Of a stretch of 64,000 bases of DNA, positions 43,803 to 52,813 are shown one piece after another. The translations under genes and the position numbers were made by a program. Numbering within the stretch: the first letter of the stretch is position 1; every line of letters starts with the position of its first letter. Source of the DNA: Aureimonas sp. SA4125. GTDB lineage: Bacteria > Pseudomonadota > Alphaproteobacteria > Rhizobiales > Rhizobiaceae. The stretch lies in the NCBI RefSeq assembly GCF_019973775.1, contig NZ_AP025032.1, forward strand, positions 1,054,001 through 1,118,000, written 5' to 3'. Below the pieces are notes generated by a model that saw nothing but the letters and a program-made list of their open reading frames with translations, was not told where the DNA came from and did no database searches.

Positions 43803-46574
43803 CTATTGTCCGGGGCTGCGCGCACCGCCGAACACTCCGCTCGCTTCCCAGAACTCTCCGCTCTGACTACGCAGGTCGAAATTGCCGATCACGCCGGCGG
43901 CCACTGCAGCGCCGTCATTGACGAAGGCGCCATGGGTGGACCCGATGACATCGCCAGCATTTTCGGACAGCGTGCCGGAAAAGAGTGCGTCACCCAGCCC
44001 GCTGCCGCCCACAGCGCCGCTGAAGTCGCGCCCGTCGAAGTCGTTGATCGAGAGCGCGCCGCTGCGCGCGCCGAAATCGTAGCTCATATTCATGCTGCCG
44101 CTGGCGACAAAGTCGGCAAGGCCGTTCTCAACCGACTTGGAGACGCTGCCGACGGCGCTGCCCTGATACGTCGCGGTGGTTCCCGCCAGCGCGGAAAGTT
44201 CGGCCTCGGTCGCGATATTGCCGCCGACCCAGGCACCCAGATGCACGGCGGACCGGATCGTTCCAGCGGATTCGCTGTCGGGACGGGATGGGTCGGCGGA
44301 GGCCCTGATCTGCGTTCCCCACCAGCCCCATTCGAGAAATTTGCAGTCGCATAGCCGGCCCTGCGGCAGCAGCGCCGTCTGGGGGTTGGCGTCTCCCGAC
44401 ACGAGATAGGTCCGTGCACTGACGTCGCTGATCTGTTGGTAGCGTGTCCCGTCCCGGACGAAATAGCTTCGCGCCACGTTGCCATTGTTGGCGGCAGCGA
44501 AAAGATCGTCGTCGATATAGGCCGACCGCCCCCCCGACGAGTTCTGACCGGTGCCGGTGCCGAAGGCGACACTTGTGGCGAGCGTGCCGTCCCGCGATAC
44601 GATCTGGACCTCGCCGCCGAGAGTGTCCCGTTCTGCCTGGAAGTCGATGGTGAAGGCATTCGGGTCGAAGCCGCTCGTCCCCAGTTCCTGGATGTATCCG
44701 TTGTCGGCGCCGTAGCTTTCGATCAGGCCGGCGGCAAAGCCGCGGATCTGGCCGAGGCTGCGGGTGGCGCCGCGATCGGCCGAAAACTGCGCGCGCGGCA
44801 CCTCCTCCTCCAGATTGAGGACATGAAAGGTGGAAAAGGTCGACGCCGGGCCGCCGAAAACCTCGACATCCCGGAAATAGTCGTTGTCTTCGCTGTCTCC
44901 CGCCAGAACGATGTTTTCACCGTTTCGGCCGAAAATCTCGCTGCCGCCGGTCGCAAGTCCAAGCGACGTGATCGTCCCCGACATATGCGAGGAGAAGCCC
45001 AGAGGGTCGCCACGAAAACTTCCCCGACGGCCGAAGTCGACATTGAGACTACCGTCGCCGGCCGTCTGGATGCTGCCTGCGCTGACGCCGACGGCGCTCC
45101 TCTGCAGTGGACCCTCGCCCGTGATGAGCAGCCAGGACTGCAGGAAAGTCGAGGATGGATTGCTGCCGGGCCTCTCCAGGAGGTAGAAATCGCTGATCGA
45201 GGCGCCGGAAAATTCGGTGCCGATGGACGCGGCGCTGAAGAAGGGCACCGGCAGTCGCTGGATGATGTCCGGGGTAAAGGAATAGGTTCGAATGTCGCCG
45301 TCCCGCAGGACGGCGGGATCGGCGAGCGGCGTGCCGGCGAGGGCATAGAAGGGCCGGCTCGGATCTCCTGCGATGGCCAGCGTGTAGGCGGCAAAGCCGT
45401 CGACGCCGGAATAGCCGATTCCTACCAGCGGAATTCCCCCGAGCGAAGCGCCGTCGGCCGGCAGGATGGGGTTTGGCCTGAATTGGGTGCTGCCGTAGAC
45501 CGGCAGGATCAACGGCCCGCGGTTGGTGGAGCCGGTGCCCGTGCGCGACGACGCCGGAACGGTCAGGTCGACGCGGCGATCCTCTTCGCTGGAGCCGCCG
45601 ACCAGACCGTAGGCTCCGGGATATCCGATCGTCTCGCCGCCGTTCGTGACATAGGTCGATCCCGCTGTCAGCACGCGCAGGGGGATTGTGGTCGGACCGT
45701 GATCGTCGCCATCTCCGACCTCGGTGATGACCTCCTGGCGACCGACGTCCACCTGTGCCTCTTGGATCAATCCGCCGTCGAGCACTTCCGAAGGGTTCCG
45801 GTCGGGACGCGCCAGCGGGATCGGCGGGTTGTTGACGGCCGGCGTGCGGTCGGAATTCTCGTCCGCTACGCGGCTGGCGACGACGGTCTCGTCGCTCGGA
45901 CGGTTGGGCGAGCCGCCGCTGGTGCCGGGCGCGCCCGAGAGCGTCTGCTGGATGGCGCTGCTGAAGCCCGGCGGCGTCTTCTGTACCGTTTGGGTCTGCG
46001 TTCCGCCCGCACTTGTGCCGATCACGATGGAATAGCCCGGCTCGTAGATCCGGCTGGTCTGCCCGTCCGGCGCCATCAGCGTAACGTCATTGCCGAAGAT
46101 CATGTCGATATGCGTCGGCTGCCCGCCGCTCTGTTCGGCAAGGCTGATGTCGACCACGGCGCCGCGGATGCCGATGGTGCCGACGGGCGTTCCGAGCGAT
46201 ACCCCGCCCGGCGTCTTCGACGTCTTGCCGCCGATGAAGCGGAACACGCCCTTCGTCAGCGTCGCGGCGATCTGCGCCGTGCCAGCCTGGGGGTCGTAGA
46301 CGAAGCGGTCGATGGACAGCGCCGAGTTCGGGCCGACGGTGAAGGTGGTGCCGTCGGCCAGGAGGATCTGCAGGAGGCCGACCCTGTCGGTCTCGATCCG
46401 CTCGTTGTGGATGACGTCGTCGCCCAGCGCGATGGTGCGGATCGGCGCGTTGGGAAGGATGCTGCGCGCCGACTGGTTGACGGCCGCCGTGACGCCGACG
46501 GTCTGGCCGGTCGCGGGCACGACCAGGGCGGGCAGGAGGCAGAGGCCCAGGGCAAGCCGCGGTTGGATGCGCAT
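43803..46574 (-). CDS. FecR-domain protein with long repeat-rich passenger and C-terminal barrel
   Basis: A secreted 923-residue protein. A signal peptide covers about residues 1-24 and shows no lipobox. The FecR domain lies at about 45-150 (DRVGLLQILLADGTTFTVGPNSAL as DGTTFTVGPNSALSIDRFVYD; GTPVGTIGIRGA near 130). The middle is Gly/Ser/Thr-rich. The last 110 residues (MNYDFGARSGALSINDF, FSGTLSENAGDVIGSTHGAF, FGGARSP) look like the small beta-barrel found in TbpB and related Slam substrates. It follows the TPR-barrel gene by 10 bases, in the same operon. It is not a TonB-linked iron regulator: no sigma factor or receptor is nearby. Confidence 0.75.
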   Translation of the reverse strand: MRIQPRLALGLCLLPALVVPATGQTVGVTAAVNQSARSILPNAPIRTIALGDDVIHNERIETDRVGLLQILLADGTTFTVGPNSALSIDRFVYDPQAGTAQIAATLTKGVFRFIGGKTSKTPGGVSLGTPVGTIGIRGAVVDISLAEQSGGQPTHIDMIFGNDVTLMAPDGQTSRIYEPGYSIVIGTSAGGTQTQTVQKTPPGFSSAIQQTLSGAPGTSGGSPNRPSDETVVASRVADENSDRTPAVNNPPIPLARPDRNPSEVLDGGLIQEAQVDVGRQEVITEVGDGDDHGPTTIPLRVLTAGSTYVTNGGETIGYPGAYGLVGGSSEEDRRVDLTVPASSRTGTGSTNRGPLILPVYGSTQFRPNPILPADGASLGGIPLVGIGYSGVDGFAAYTLAIAGDPSRPFYALAGTPLADPAVLRDGDIRTYSFTPDIIQRLPVPFFSAASIGTEFSGASISDFYLLERPGSNPSSTFLQSWLLITGEGPLQRSAVGVSAGSIQTAGDGSLNVDFGRRGSFRGDPLGFSSHMSGTITSLGLATGGSEIFGRNGENIVLAGDSEDNDYFRDVEVFGGPASTFSTFHVLNLEEEVPRAQFSADRGATRSLGQIRGFAAGLIESYGADNGYIQELGTSGFDPNAFTIDFQAERDTLGGEVQIVSRDGTLATSVAFGTGTGQNSSGGRSAYIDDDLFAAANNGNVARSYFVRDGTRYQQISDVSARTYLVSGDANPQTALLPQGRLCDCKFLEWGWWGTQIRASADPSRPDSESAGTIRSAVHLGAWVGGNIATEAELSALAGTTATYQGSAVGSVSKSVENGLADFVASGSMNMSYDFGARSGALSINDFDGRDFSGAVGGSGLGDALFSGTLSENAGDVIGSTHGAFVNDGAAVAAGVIGNFDLRSQSGEFWEASGVFGGARSPGQ

Positions 46575-46584
46575 GCCGTTCTCC

Positions 46585-48087
46585 TTAGAAGCGCTTCACG
46601 ACGCCGACGGACGTGCTCACATTGTCGTAGTTGTGCAGATCGTAGTTCGACGTCACGTCGCGGTAGCCGACGGTGGCAAGCAGCGCCCATTCGTCGCGCA
46701 ACGGCACGGTCAGCGAACTTTCGACGAAATACTCCTCGTCCTCCTGGGCGTCGGAGAGGCTGAAGATCGGGTCGGGCTCGTCATAGTGACGATCGAGATA
46801 GCCGACCGCGACACCCAGCGTCCACGGATCGCTCTGGGACGGAAGGGGCGAGCGGAAATTCAGGGTCGCGCCGACATTGATGCCGAATTCGGAAAAGCTG
46901 AGATAGTCCCTGTCGGCCTCGCGGCTCTCACCGCCGATATTGCCGAACAGGAGGACCTGGCCGTTCAGCTGGTGCTGGAGGCCGAGCTGCCCGCGCCAGC
47001 GGTCGCCGTCGCGTTGCGACGCCGTCGGGCGAAGATCGGAATCCTCGAAGGCTTCGAGCCGATATTCCCCGCGCATCGTCAGCCGCGTGGTCGGGGTCAG
47101 CAGCTTGGCCAGGGACAGGCCGATGCCGCCGGAAAGGAGATAGGGATCCTCCTTCAGCGTCACCCCGCCCAGGATTCCGTAGACCCCGAAACTGGCGTCG
47201 GAAATCTCGAAGCGCTCCAGATTGAAGGTCGGGCCGAAAGTCAGTTCGGCAAAGCCGGTGTTGATCTCGTCGTGCTCGGCATAGAGCGCGCCGTAGGTCT
47301 GGAGACTTGCCTCGAACCGGTCTCCCTGTCCGGCCATCTCCCGGGAATAACGAAAATTGCCGGCGACGAAGCCGTTGACGTCGTCGTCGCCGAGCGCGGA
47401 TGGATCGAGCAGCAGCGGATCGGCGAGGAGCGTCGTGCGGACGAAGCGCGAGTCCGTCGCGGCATTGGCGTTCGACTGCCAGCGCACGCCGCTCGTCACC
47501 GTTCCCGAGAAGCGGTCGATGGCACTCCTCTCGCCGATGGCGACAAGGTAGGGCGCGACCTTCAGACGGACTTCCTCCGGCACATCCGAGCCGGACAATG
47601 CCTGGTCAAAATAGGTCTGGGCGGTCTCGTAGGCGCCGAGGCGGTAGTAGAGAACGCCGAGTTCCAGCTGCAGGCGCGCAAGGCCGGGCGCAAAGATCAG
47701 CATGCGTTCGAGGGTGGCGATGGCGGCCTCGAGATCACCGGCCCGCGACGAGAGCTCGGCATAGCGGAAGGCGATGTCGAGATTGGAGGGATCGCGCATC
47801 ATCTCGGCGAAGACGCGCTCCCTTGTCGCCTCGAGCTCCGGCAGTTGCGCGGCATCGACACGGGGCGGCACGTTCGGCGCCGTCGTGACCTGCGCGCCAG
47901 CCACACCGGGCAGAAGGCTGGCTGCGAAAGCCAGGATCGCCGACAGGAGAGACGGTGACGGAAGAGGCCACGCCCGTCGCCCGTTGCAGCAGGGCGAAGA
48001 GGATCGAGCTTCGCGGATCTTCAAGCTGGATGTATCGCGCTTGTTGCGAAGACCAGCACTTCGTCTGGCAGAGAAAGCATGCACCAT
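46585..48087 (-). CDS. TPR plus outer-membrane beta-barrel protein (Slam-like)
   Basis: A 500-residue protein. The signal segment is at about residues 43-65 (LLSAILAFAASLLPGVAGA), so the first 40 residues may not be translated and a later start is likely. TPR-type helices lie at about 85-165 (DLEAAIATLERMLIFAPG, LGVLYYRLGAYETAQTYFDQAL). The remaining 290 residues alternate short beta strands and end in F, typical of an outer-membrane barrel of about 14 strands. This order, TPR then barrel, is that of surface lipoprotein assembly modulators (Slam). The adjacent FecR-barrel protein is the natural candidate substrate (inference). Confidence 0.75.
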   Translation of the reverse strand: MVHAFSARRSAGLRNKRDTSSLKIREARSSSPCCNGRRAWPLPSPSLLSAILAFAASLLPGVAGAQVTTAPNVPPRVDAAQLPELEATRERVFAEMMRDPSNLDIAFRYAELSSRAGDLEAAIATLERMLIFAPGLARLQLELGVLYYRLGAYETAQTYFDQALSGSDVPEEVRLKVAPYLVAIGERSAIDRFSGTVTSGVRWQSNANAATDSRFVRTTLLADPLLLDPSALGDDDVNGFVAGNFRYSREMAGQGDRFEASLQTYGALYAEHDEINTGFAELTFGPTFNLERFEISDASFGVYGILGGVTLKEDPYLLSGGIGLSLAKLLTPTTRLTMRGEYRLEAFEDSDLRPTASQRDGDRWRGQLGLQHQLNGQVLLFGNIGGESREADRDYLSFSEFGINVGATLNFRSPLPSQSDPWTLGVAVGYLDRHYDEPDPIFSLSDAQEDEEYFVESSLTVPLRDEWALLATVGYRDVTSNYDLHNYDNVSTSVGVVKRF

Positions 48088-48639
48088 GCGAGGCTTTCAT
48101 TGGCTGCTGGCCACAGACTGACATAGCGTCATCGCTGTGGGGTTGCATATACAGTTGTGAAATCGATGATGACGGAACTACAGGTTCACGCAAGCCTCTT
48201 CGAATTCCGAGGACTGCATTGCGATATGATGGGAGAATAACCGTCGGATCAGCGTCAACGTGTTGAAAATTATATAGCAGACTCTGATTCCGCTGCGGCA
48301 GGCGATGATATTCCGGTGCTTCCGGGCTGAAAAGAAAATCGAACGGACAGTCGATCGCGGGGGATCTGTGTCGGTTCTGCATCGGTGCTGGTCATTGGCG
48401 CCGTCTGGTCTGCAGCGACGGCAGGGGCCGCGCTTGCCGGAGGAGCCCGCCTGTCCGGGCGGCGGTCGCCCCTTGCGCGCCTGTCGCCCGGTGGCCGGGC
48501 TGGTGCGGCAAGGCGCGCTCGAAGCGGGCCTGCAGCGTCGTTGACTTAAGCGGTCCGCGGGCGTCTCACTGGCGTCAGTCCGGCCCCTGCGCCGGGTCGC
48601 GGATCGGCGCGCAATCGTACATCAGAGGGAGTGAAGGCC
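48088..48639. other. 552-base intergenic region without a recognised gene
   Basis: It lies between the TPR-barrel gene (divergent) and the 35-residue peptide gene. Bases 48120-48300 are mixed in composition and should hold the operon promoter; 48400-48540 is very GC-rich and without structure that I can interpret. A GAGGGAG ribosome-binding site closes it. Confidence 0.4.
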
Positions 48640-48747
48640 ATGAAAGAGAGCAAGGGAAAATCCAAGAAGGAACAGCCGCCCAAGCCGAACGCCGCCCAGC
48701 CGAGCCAGAAGGGCAGCTTGGCGACGCCACCCAAGCCGAAGAAGTAG
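48640..48747 (+). CDS. Lys/Pro-rich 35-aa peptide
   Basis: A 35-codon gene after GAGGGAGTGAAGGCC: it starts MKESKGKSKKEQPPKPNAAQ and ends in PKPKK. Disordered, strongly basic, without cysteine or a membrane segment. Short peptides of this composition occur in rhizobial genomes without a known role. Support is the excellent ribosome-binding site and the lack of overlap with other genes. It is isolated from its neighbours. Confidence 0.5.
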   Translation: MKESKGKSKKEQPPKPNAAQPSQKGSLATPPKPKK

Positions 48748-48943
48748 CGGACGCAGAACGGACGCCTGCGAGGCGGGTCGGGCCGTGCCCCATGGGACCG
48801 GCCCGACCCGGCGCTTCCTTGCAGGATGGGAGCGCGGTGACTTCGCCCACTGCGCCTCTCGCTCTCGTCGCTGCGGAAGATGGAGCGAGATGAAAGCGGC
48901 CCCGCAATGTCTGCGGGCCTGGCGCTCCTGCCCGGCATCCGGC

Positions 48944-49591
48944 TCAGGCGAGCGCCGGCTCCTCGAAGTCGGCAAGGTGCGCGGCCATGGCGCGCGCAAA
49001 GGCCGGCCGGGCCTCGCAGCGGCGGCAGTAGTCGGCAAGACCCGGATGGGCGGCGAGGCGGTCGGTGTGGCCGAGCATGCGCAGCACCGTCGTCATCAGG
49101 AGGTCCGCGGCGGTGAAGCGATCCTCGAGGTAGTCGCGCCCCTCCAGCCATCGCGAGAGCGCCGCCAGCCGGAGGTCGACTTCCTGCAGTACGGCGGGCC
49201 GCCGCGCCCGTCGCACCGCCTCGTCTTCGGTGAAGAAGTCGACTTCAGCAAGCTTTGCCACCGGCGGCTCGACCGAGTTGAGGGCGGCGAACATCCACGC
49301 CGTCATCCGCAGGCGCCCGACCTCGTCCGGCGGCATCAGCGCCTCCGATCGCGAAGCGATGTGGAGGACGATGGCGCCGGACTCGAAGAGCGCGGTGCCG
49401 TCCTCGGCAAAGGCCGGGACCTGGCCGAAAGGCTGCCAGGCCCGATAGGTTTCGGACGTCTGGTCCGCCGGACCGATCAGCTTCGAGCGATAGGGCAGGC
49501 CGGCCTCCTCCAGCGCCCAACGGACGCGGAAGTCGCGGACGTGACCGCGGGCGAAGGGCGGAACCCAGCGAAAGGCACTGACCTCGATCAT
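48944..49591 (-). CDS. Glutathione S-transferase family protein
   Basis: A 215-residue GST. The N-terminal thioredoxin-like part is residues 1-80, with VRWALEEAGLPY near 28, FGQVPAFAEDGTALFESGAI near 62 (the cis-Pro of QVPAF and the glutathione-binding ES), and the helical C-terminal part has DRFTAADLLMTTVLRML near 160, the N-capping Asp motif. The start at 49591 has a GGGAGGAGAAG ribosome-binding site. The role could be detoxification; the substrate is unknown. It is transcribed in the same direction as the MarR gene upstream. Confidence 0.9.
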   Translation of the reverse strand: MIEVSAFRWVPPFARGHVRDFRVRWALEEAGLPYRSKLIGPADQTSETYRAWQPFGQVPAFAEDGTALFESGAIVLHIASRSEALMPPDEVGRLRMTAWMFAALNSVEPPVAKLAEVDFFTEDEAVRRARRPAVLQEVDLRLAALSRWLEGRDYLEDRFTAADLLMTTVLRMLGHTDRLAAHPGLADYCRRCEARPAFARAMAAHLADFEEPALA

Positions 49592-49734
49592 TTGCTTCTC
49601 CTCCCAGATCGGCGTGATTGCCGACACATCCCGTCTTCCATTGCGGCGCGCTCATTCGATCGTCCTGCCGCCATTTCGCGCGCCGTTCGGCACGCTGCCG
49701 GTCTTCCGACGGTCCGGGCCCGCCTGCCGGTGCC

Positions 49735-50175
49735 TCAGCCGAGCGTGCCGAGGGCGGAGCGGAGGCTGTCGCCATCGAACGCGCCGAGCCCTGCCTCGAT
49801 GGCCGCGTGTGTCTCGCGCCAGATCGGGAGAGCCTCGGCCAGAAGCGCTTGGCCTTCCGCCGTCAGCGCCAGAAGGTGGCCGCGGCGGTCGCTCGGGTCG
49901 ACGCCGATCGCCACGAGTCCGCGCCGCGCCAGCGGCTTCAAAGCTGCGGTCAGCGTCGTCCGGTCCATGCCGAGAAGACGCGCCACGGCGCCTTGTGGTG
50001 CCGGCGCAGGCCGGTTCAGCGACATCAACAGCGAGAACTGCCCGTTCGTCAGCGATACCGGCCGAAACGCCTCGTCGAAGCGGCGCGCCAGAATTCGGGC
50101 GGCGCGCTGCGTGTGAAGGCAAAGGCAAGTGTCCCGGACAAGGACGGTCGTCTCGAAAGGAATCATCTTTGACAT
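49735..50175 (-). CDS. MarR-family transcriptional regulator
   Basis: About 146 residues; several start codons (TTG 50181, ATG 50175, ATG 50166) are possible and ATG 50175 is used. HTH is at about 70-90 (GAVARLLGMDRTTLTAALKPL) and the wing has DPSDRRGHLLALT. A Cys pair (TCLCLH) near residue 18 could be redox-active. A perfect 14-bp palindrome lies 11 bases upstream of the start, suggesting autoregulation and control of the divergent VOC gene and possibly the downstream GST. Confidence 0.88.
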   Translation of the reverse strand: MSKMIPFETTVLVRDTCLCLHTQRAARILARRFDEAFRPVSLTNGQFSLLMSLNRPAPAPQGAVARLLGMDRTTLTAALKPLARRGLVAIGVDPSDRRGHLLALTAEGQALLAEALPIWRETHAAIEAGLGAFDGDSLRSALGTLG

Positions 50176-50185
50176 GTCCAAACTA

Positions 50186-50199
50186 AGTTGATATCAACT
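50186..50199. promoter_or_regulatory. Palindromic MarR operator candidate
   Basis: AGTTGATATCAACT, a perfect 14-bp palindrome immediately before the MarR gene and 89 bases before the divergent VOC gene. The TTGAYATCAA core is of the kind bound by MarR dimers. Confidence 0.8.
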
Positions 50200-50287
50200 G
50201 AATTGTCAAGGCGACCGGCTTCCGCAAGGCGAGAGGGCATTCGGCCGCCAGCAAAGGGCGGTCGATCGCCGAGGGGAGGGAAGGGGC

Positions 50288-51034
50288 ATGACGGGCAGTT
50301 TCTGTTGGTACGAACTGGTGACGAGCGACGCGGCAGCGGCCGAAGCCTTCTATGCGAAGGTGACGGGCTGGACGATGCGCGACTCCGGCCAGGCAACGCC
50401 GCGCTACACGCTGGCGAGTGCGGCCGGGTCGGATGTCGCCGGGATCATGGCGCGCCCCTGCGAGGATGTCCCGCCGATGTGGCTCGGCTACGTCGCCGTC
50501 CCCGACGTCGATGCTTCGGCAGCGTCCTTCGTGTCCGCCGGCGGGGCGATCGAAAAGCCGCCTGCCGACATCCCCGGTATCGGCCGGTTTGCCGTCGTCA
50601 CCGACCCGGAGGGCGTCAGGGTGACCGTCTTCGCCACGCGGCAGGACCCACCGGCGCCCGTGGCGCCGGGAACGCCGGGTCATTTCGCCTGGCACGAACT
50701 GAATGCCCGCGACGGCACCGCTGCCTTCGACTTTTACAACCGCCAATTCGGCTGGCAGAAGAGCATGGCCATGGATATGGGCCCGATGGGCGTCTACCAG
50801 CTCGTCTCCGACGGCGAGAAGGACATCGGCGCCATGATGACGAACGCTGCAGCACCGGCGCCGTTCTGGCTCTACTACATCCAGGTCGAGAGCATCGAGG
50901 CGGCGTCCTTGCGGCTGACGGAGGCCGGCGGCACCATCGCCAACGGTCCGCACGAAGTGCCGGGCGACAACTGGATCGTCCAGGCGATCGACCCGCAGGG
51001 CGCCATGTTCGCGATGGTGGGGCCGCGGCAGTAG
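50288..51034 (+). CDS. VOC-family protein with two glyoxalase-like domains
   Basis: A 248-residue protein made of two vicinal-oxygen-chelate domains, about residues 5-120 (FCWYELVTSDAAAAEAFYAKVTGW as SFCWYELVTSD and AFYAKVTGW) and 130-246 (FAWHELNARDGTAAFDFYNRQFGW as FAWHELNARD and FDFYNRQFGW). It resembles the CFP30B-type hydroxylase/lyase relatives. The metal ligands are not complete in either domain, so it may bind rather than turn over its ligand. It is divergent from the MarR gene and shares its palindrome. It ends 9 bases before the convergent iolB stop. Confidence 0.85.
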   Translation: MTGSFCWYELVTSDAAAAEAFYAKVTGWTMRDSGQATPRYTLASAAGSDVAGIMARPCEDVPPMWLGYVAVPDVDASAASFVSAGGAIEKPPADIPGIGRFAVVTDPEGVRVTVFATRQDPPAPVAPGTPGHFAWHELNARDGTAAFDFYNRQFGWQKSMAMDMGPMGVYQLVSDGEKDIGAMMTNAAAPAPFWLYYIQVESIEAASLRLTEAGGTIANGPHEVPGDNWIVQAIDPQGAMFAMVGPRQ

Positions 51035-51043
51035 GATATGCCG

Positions 51044-51862
51044 CTACCGCTTCACGAGCCAGGCATGCGCCGGCTCGTTGTGGAACTTCCACGTCCTGGT
51101 CGGCCCGGCCATGACATTGAGGTAGTAGAGGTCGTAGCCGTGGATCGCGGCGCAGGGGTGGTAGCCGCGGGGGACGAGCGTCACGTCGCCGTCCTCGATC
51201 ACCATGGCCTCGTCGATCTCGCGGCTGCCGTCGGCCCTCGCATCGGTGTAGACGCGCTGGAAACCGAAGCCCTGGGGCGGGTTCAGGCGGTGGTAGTAGG
51301 TTTCCTCGAGGGCGGACTCTTTCGGAAGGTTGTCCGTGTCGTGCTTGTGGGGCGGATAGGACGAGGTATGGCCGCCCGGCGTGATCACCTCGACGACGAG
51401 GAGCGAATCCGCGCCCGTATCGGTCTCCGGCAGGATGTTGGTGACGTGGCGCACATTCGTGCCCACCCCGCGCGTCTCCTGGCCGAGCGAGTCCGGTGCG
51501 ATCAGCCGCGGCTGATGCGCGCCCGGCCGGCCGGCGGCCGAGCACACGGCAAGCTCGACCTCGGTCTCGGCGGTCACCTGCCAGCGGTCGTCGGCCGGCA
51601 CGTAGACCGACCACGGCTTTCCCTCGAACGGGCTCATCCGCTCGCCGATCAGGCCGAAATCCTCTCCGTCGCTCGCTACCGCGGCACGGCCGGTGACGAG
51701 GACGAGGCAGACCTCGCGGTCGCCGGTGCGCTCGGCGACGCTCTGGCCGGGCGACAGCCGGTAGAGATCGAAGCCGACATGGGTCCAGCCGGCGCTCTCC
51801 GGCGTCACGTGGTGCACGCGGTCATGGTCGCGTTTCGGCCTGATGCGGAGGGGAGAGGTCAT
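51044..51862 (-). CDS. iolB: 5-deoxy-glucuronate isomerase
   Basis: A bicupin enzyme of 272 residues that converts 5-deoxyglucuronate to 2-deoxy-5-keto-gluconate in myo-inositol breakdown. The second cupin carries the metal site: SSYPPHKHDTDN near 173, with the following Glu/His in EETYYHRLNPPQGFGFQRVYTD near 192 (EETYYHR, QGFGFQRVYTD), and a last His in PRGYHPCAAIHGYDLYYLNVMAGP near 240. The start at 51862 is MTSPLRIR; a 22-codon upstream opening is not supported. It is last in iolCDEB. Confidence 0.95.
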   Translation of the reverse strand: MTSPLRIRPKRDHDRVHHVTPESAGWTHVGFDLYRLSPGQSVAERTGDREVCLVLVTGRAAVASDGEDFGLIGERMSPFEGKPWSVYVPADDRWQVTAETEVELAVCSAAGRPGAHQPRLIAPDSLGQETRGVGTNVRHVTNILPETDTGADSLLVVEVITPGGHTSSYPPHKHDTDNLPKESALEETYYHRLNPPQGFGFQRVYTDARADGSREIDEAMVIEDGDVTLVPRGYHPCAAIHGYDLYYLNVMAGPTRTWKFHNEPAHAWLVKR

Positions 51863-51899
51863 GGCTATGCCTTTGCTGGTCGGTGCGATGCGTCGGCGG

Positions 51900-52790
51900 T
51901 CAGGCTGCGCGGCGCAGGCCCGCTTCATCGAGGAAGCGGACGAGATTGGCGTAGCCGAGCGTCACATACTGCTTGGGATTGGCCTTTTCCGGATCCTGCT
52001 CGGCCTCGATGACGACCCAGCCGGCATAATCGGGGAGGGCGCGGAACACGGAGGGATAGTCGACCGCGCCGTCGCCGGGAACGGTATAGACGCCTGCCAG
52101 CACCGAATCGAGGAACGACCAGTCACCCTCGGCGGCTTGGACGGCGACGCCGGCGCGGACGTCCTTGGTGTGGACATGGCCGATGCGCCGGGCATAGCGG
52201 GCCGCAAGGTCCACCGGATCGGCGCCCGCCCAGGTGGCATGGCCGGTGTCGAGGAGAAGCTTCACCGCGTCCTCCGTGCCGGCCATGAAGCGGTCGATCT
52301 CGGCGCCGGTCTGCACCACCGTGCCCATGTGGTGGTGGTAGACGAGCTGCAGCCCGGCCTCCCGCACGAGTTCGGCAAAGCGCGTCATCCTTGGCAGGAA
52401 CAGCGCCCATTCCGCCTCGGTCATGACGGGGCGCGAGGACAGCGGCGCAGACTTCGTGCCGTGCACCGTCCGCGTGCATTCGCAGACGATCAGCACCTCG
52501 GCGCCGGCGCCCTTGCGCAGCGCGATCGCCTCGCGGGCCGCCTCGAATTCCGCCTCGGCGTCGCGCTCGAGGAGGAAGGTCGAGTACCAGCCGGAGATGA
52601 AGGCGAGGCCGAATTCGGCGAGCTTTCCCTTCAGCGCCTCGGCCGTCGTCGGAAACTTATTGCCGAGTTCCATGCCCTCGATGCCGATCGCCTTGGCCTC
52701 GGCAAGGCACTGCTCCAGCGGGATATCGCCGCCGATTTCGATCATGTCGTCGTTCGACCAGCAGATGGGGTTGGCGCCGATGCGGATCAT
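51900..52790 (-). CDS. iolE: myo-inosose-2 dehydratase
   Basis: A TIM-barrel enzyme of 296 residues that dehydrates 2-keto-myo-inositol to 3D-trihydroxycyclohexane-1,2-dione. Family features are NPICWSNDDM near 7, GIEGMELGNKFP near 36, YHHHMGTVVQT near 150, DTGHATWAGADP near 182 and HVHTKDVRAGV near 205. The start at 52790 (MIRIGANPICW) fits the family exactly. It lies 23 bases after iolD and 37 bases before iolB. Confidence 0.95.
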   Translation of the reverse strand: MIRIGANPICWSNDDMIEIGGDIPLEQCLAEAKAIGIEGMELGNKFPTTAEALKGKLAEFGLAFISGWYSTFLLERDAEAEFEAAREAIALRKGAGAEVLIVCECTRTVHGTKSAPLSSRPVMTEAEWALFLPRMTRFAELVREAGLQLVYHHHMGTVVQTGAEIDRFMAGTEDAVKLLLDTGHATWAGADPVDLAARYARRIGHVHTKDVRAGVAVQAAEGDWSFLDSVLAGVYTVPGDGAVDYPSVFRALPDYAGWVVIEAEQDPEKANPKQYVTLGYANLVRFLDEAGLRRAA

Positions 52791-52813
52791 GCGTGTCTCC
52801 GGGAGATCAAGGG

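Noticed and set aside
43803..46574. Anti-sigma FecR of an iron-uptake system
   Set aside because: There is no ECF sigma factor or TonB receptor nearby, the protein has a signal peptide and a 770-residue passenger, and FecR is only its N-terminal domain.
48400..48545. GC-rich intergenic block as a possible RNA gene
   Set aside because: No extended stem or conserved tRNA/small-RNA pattern could be drawn; composition alone is not evidence.
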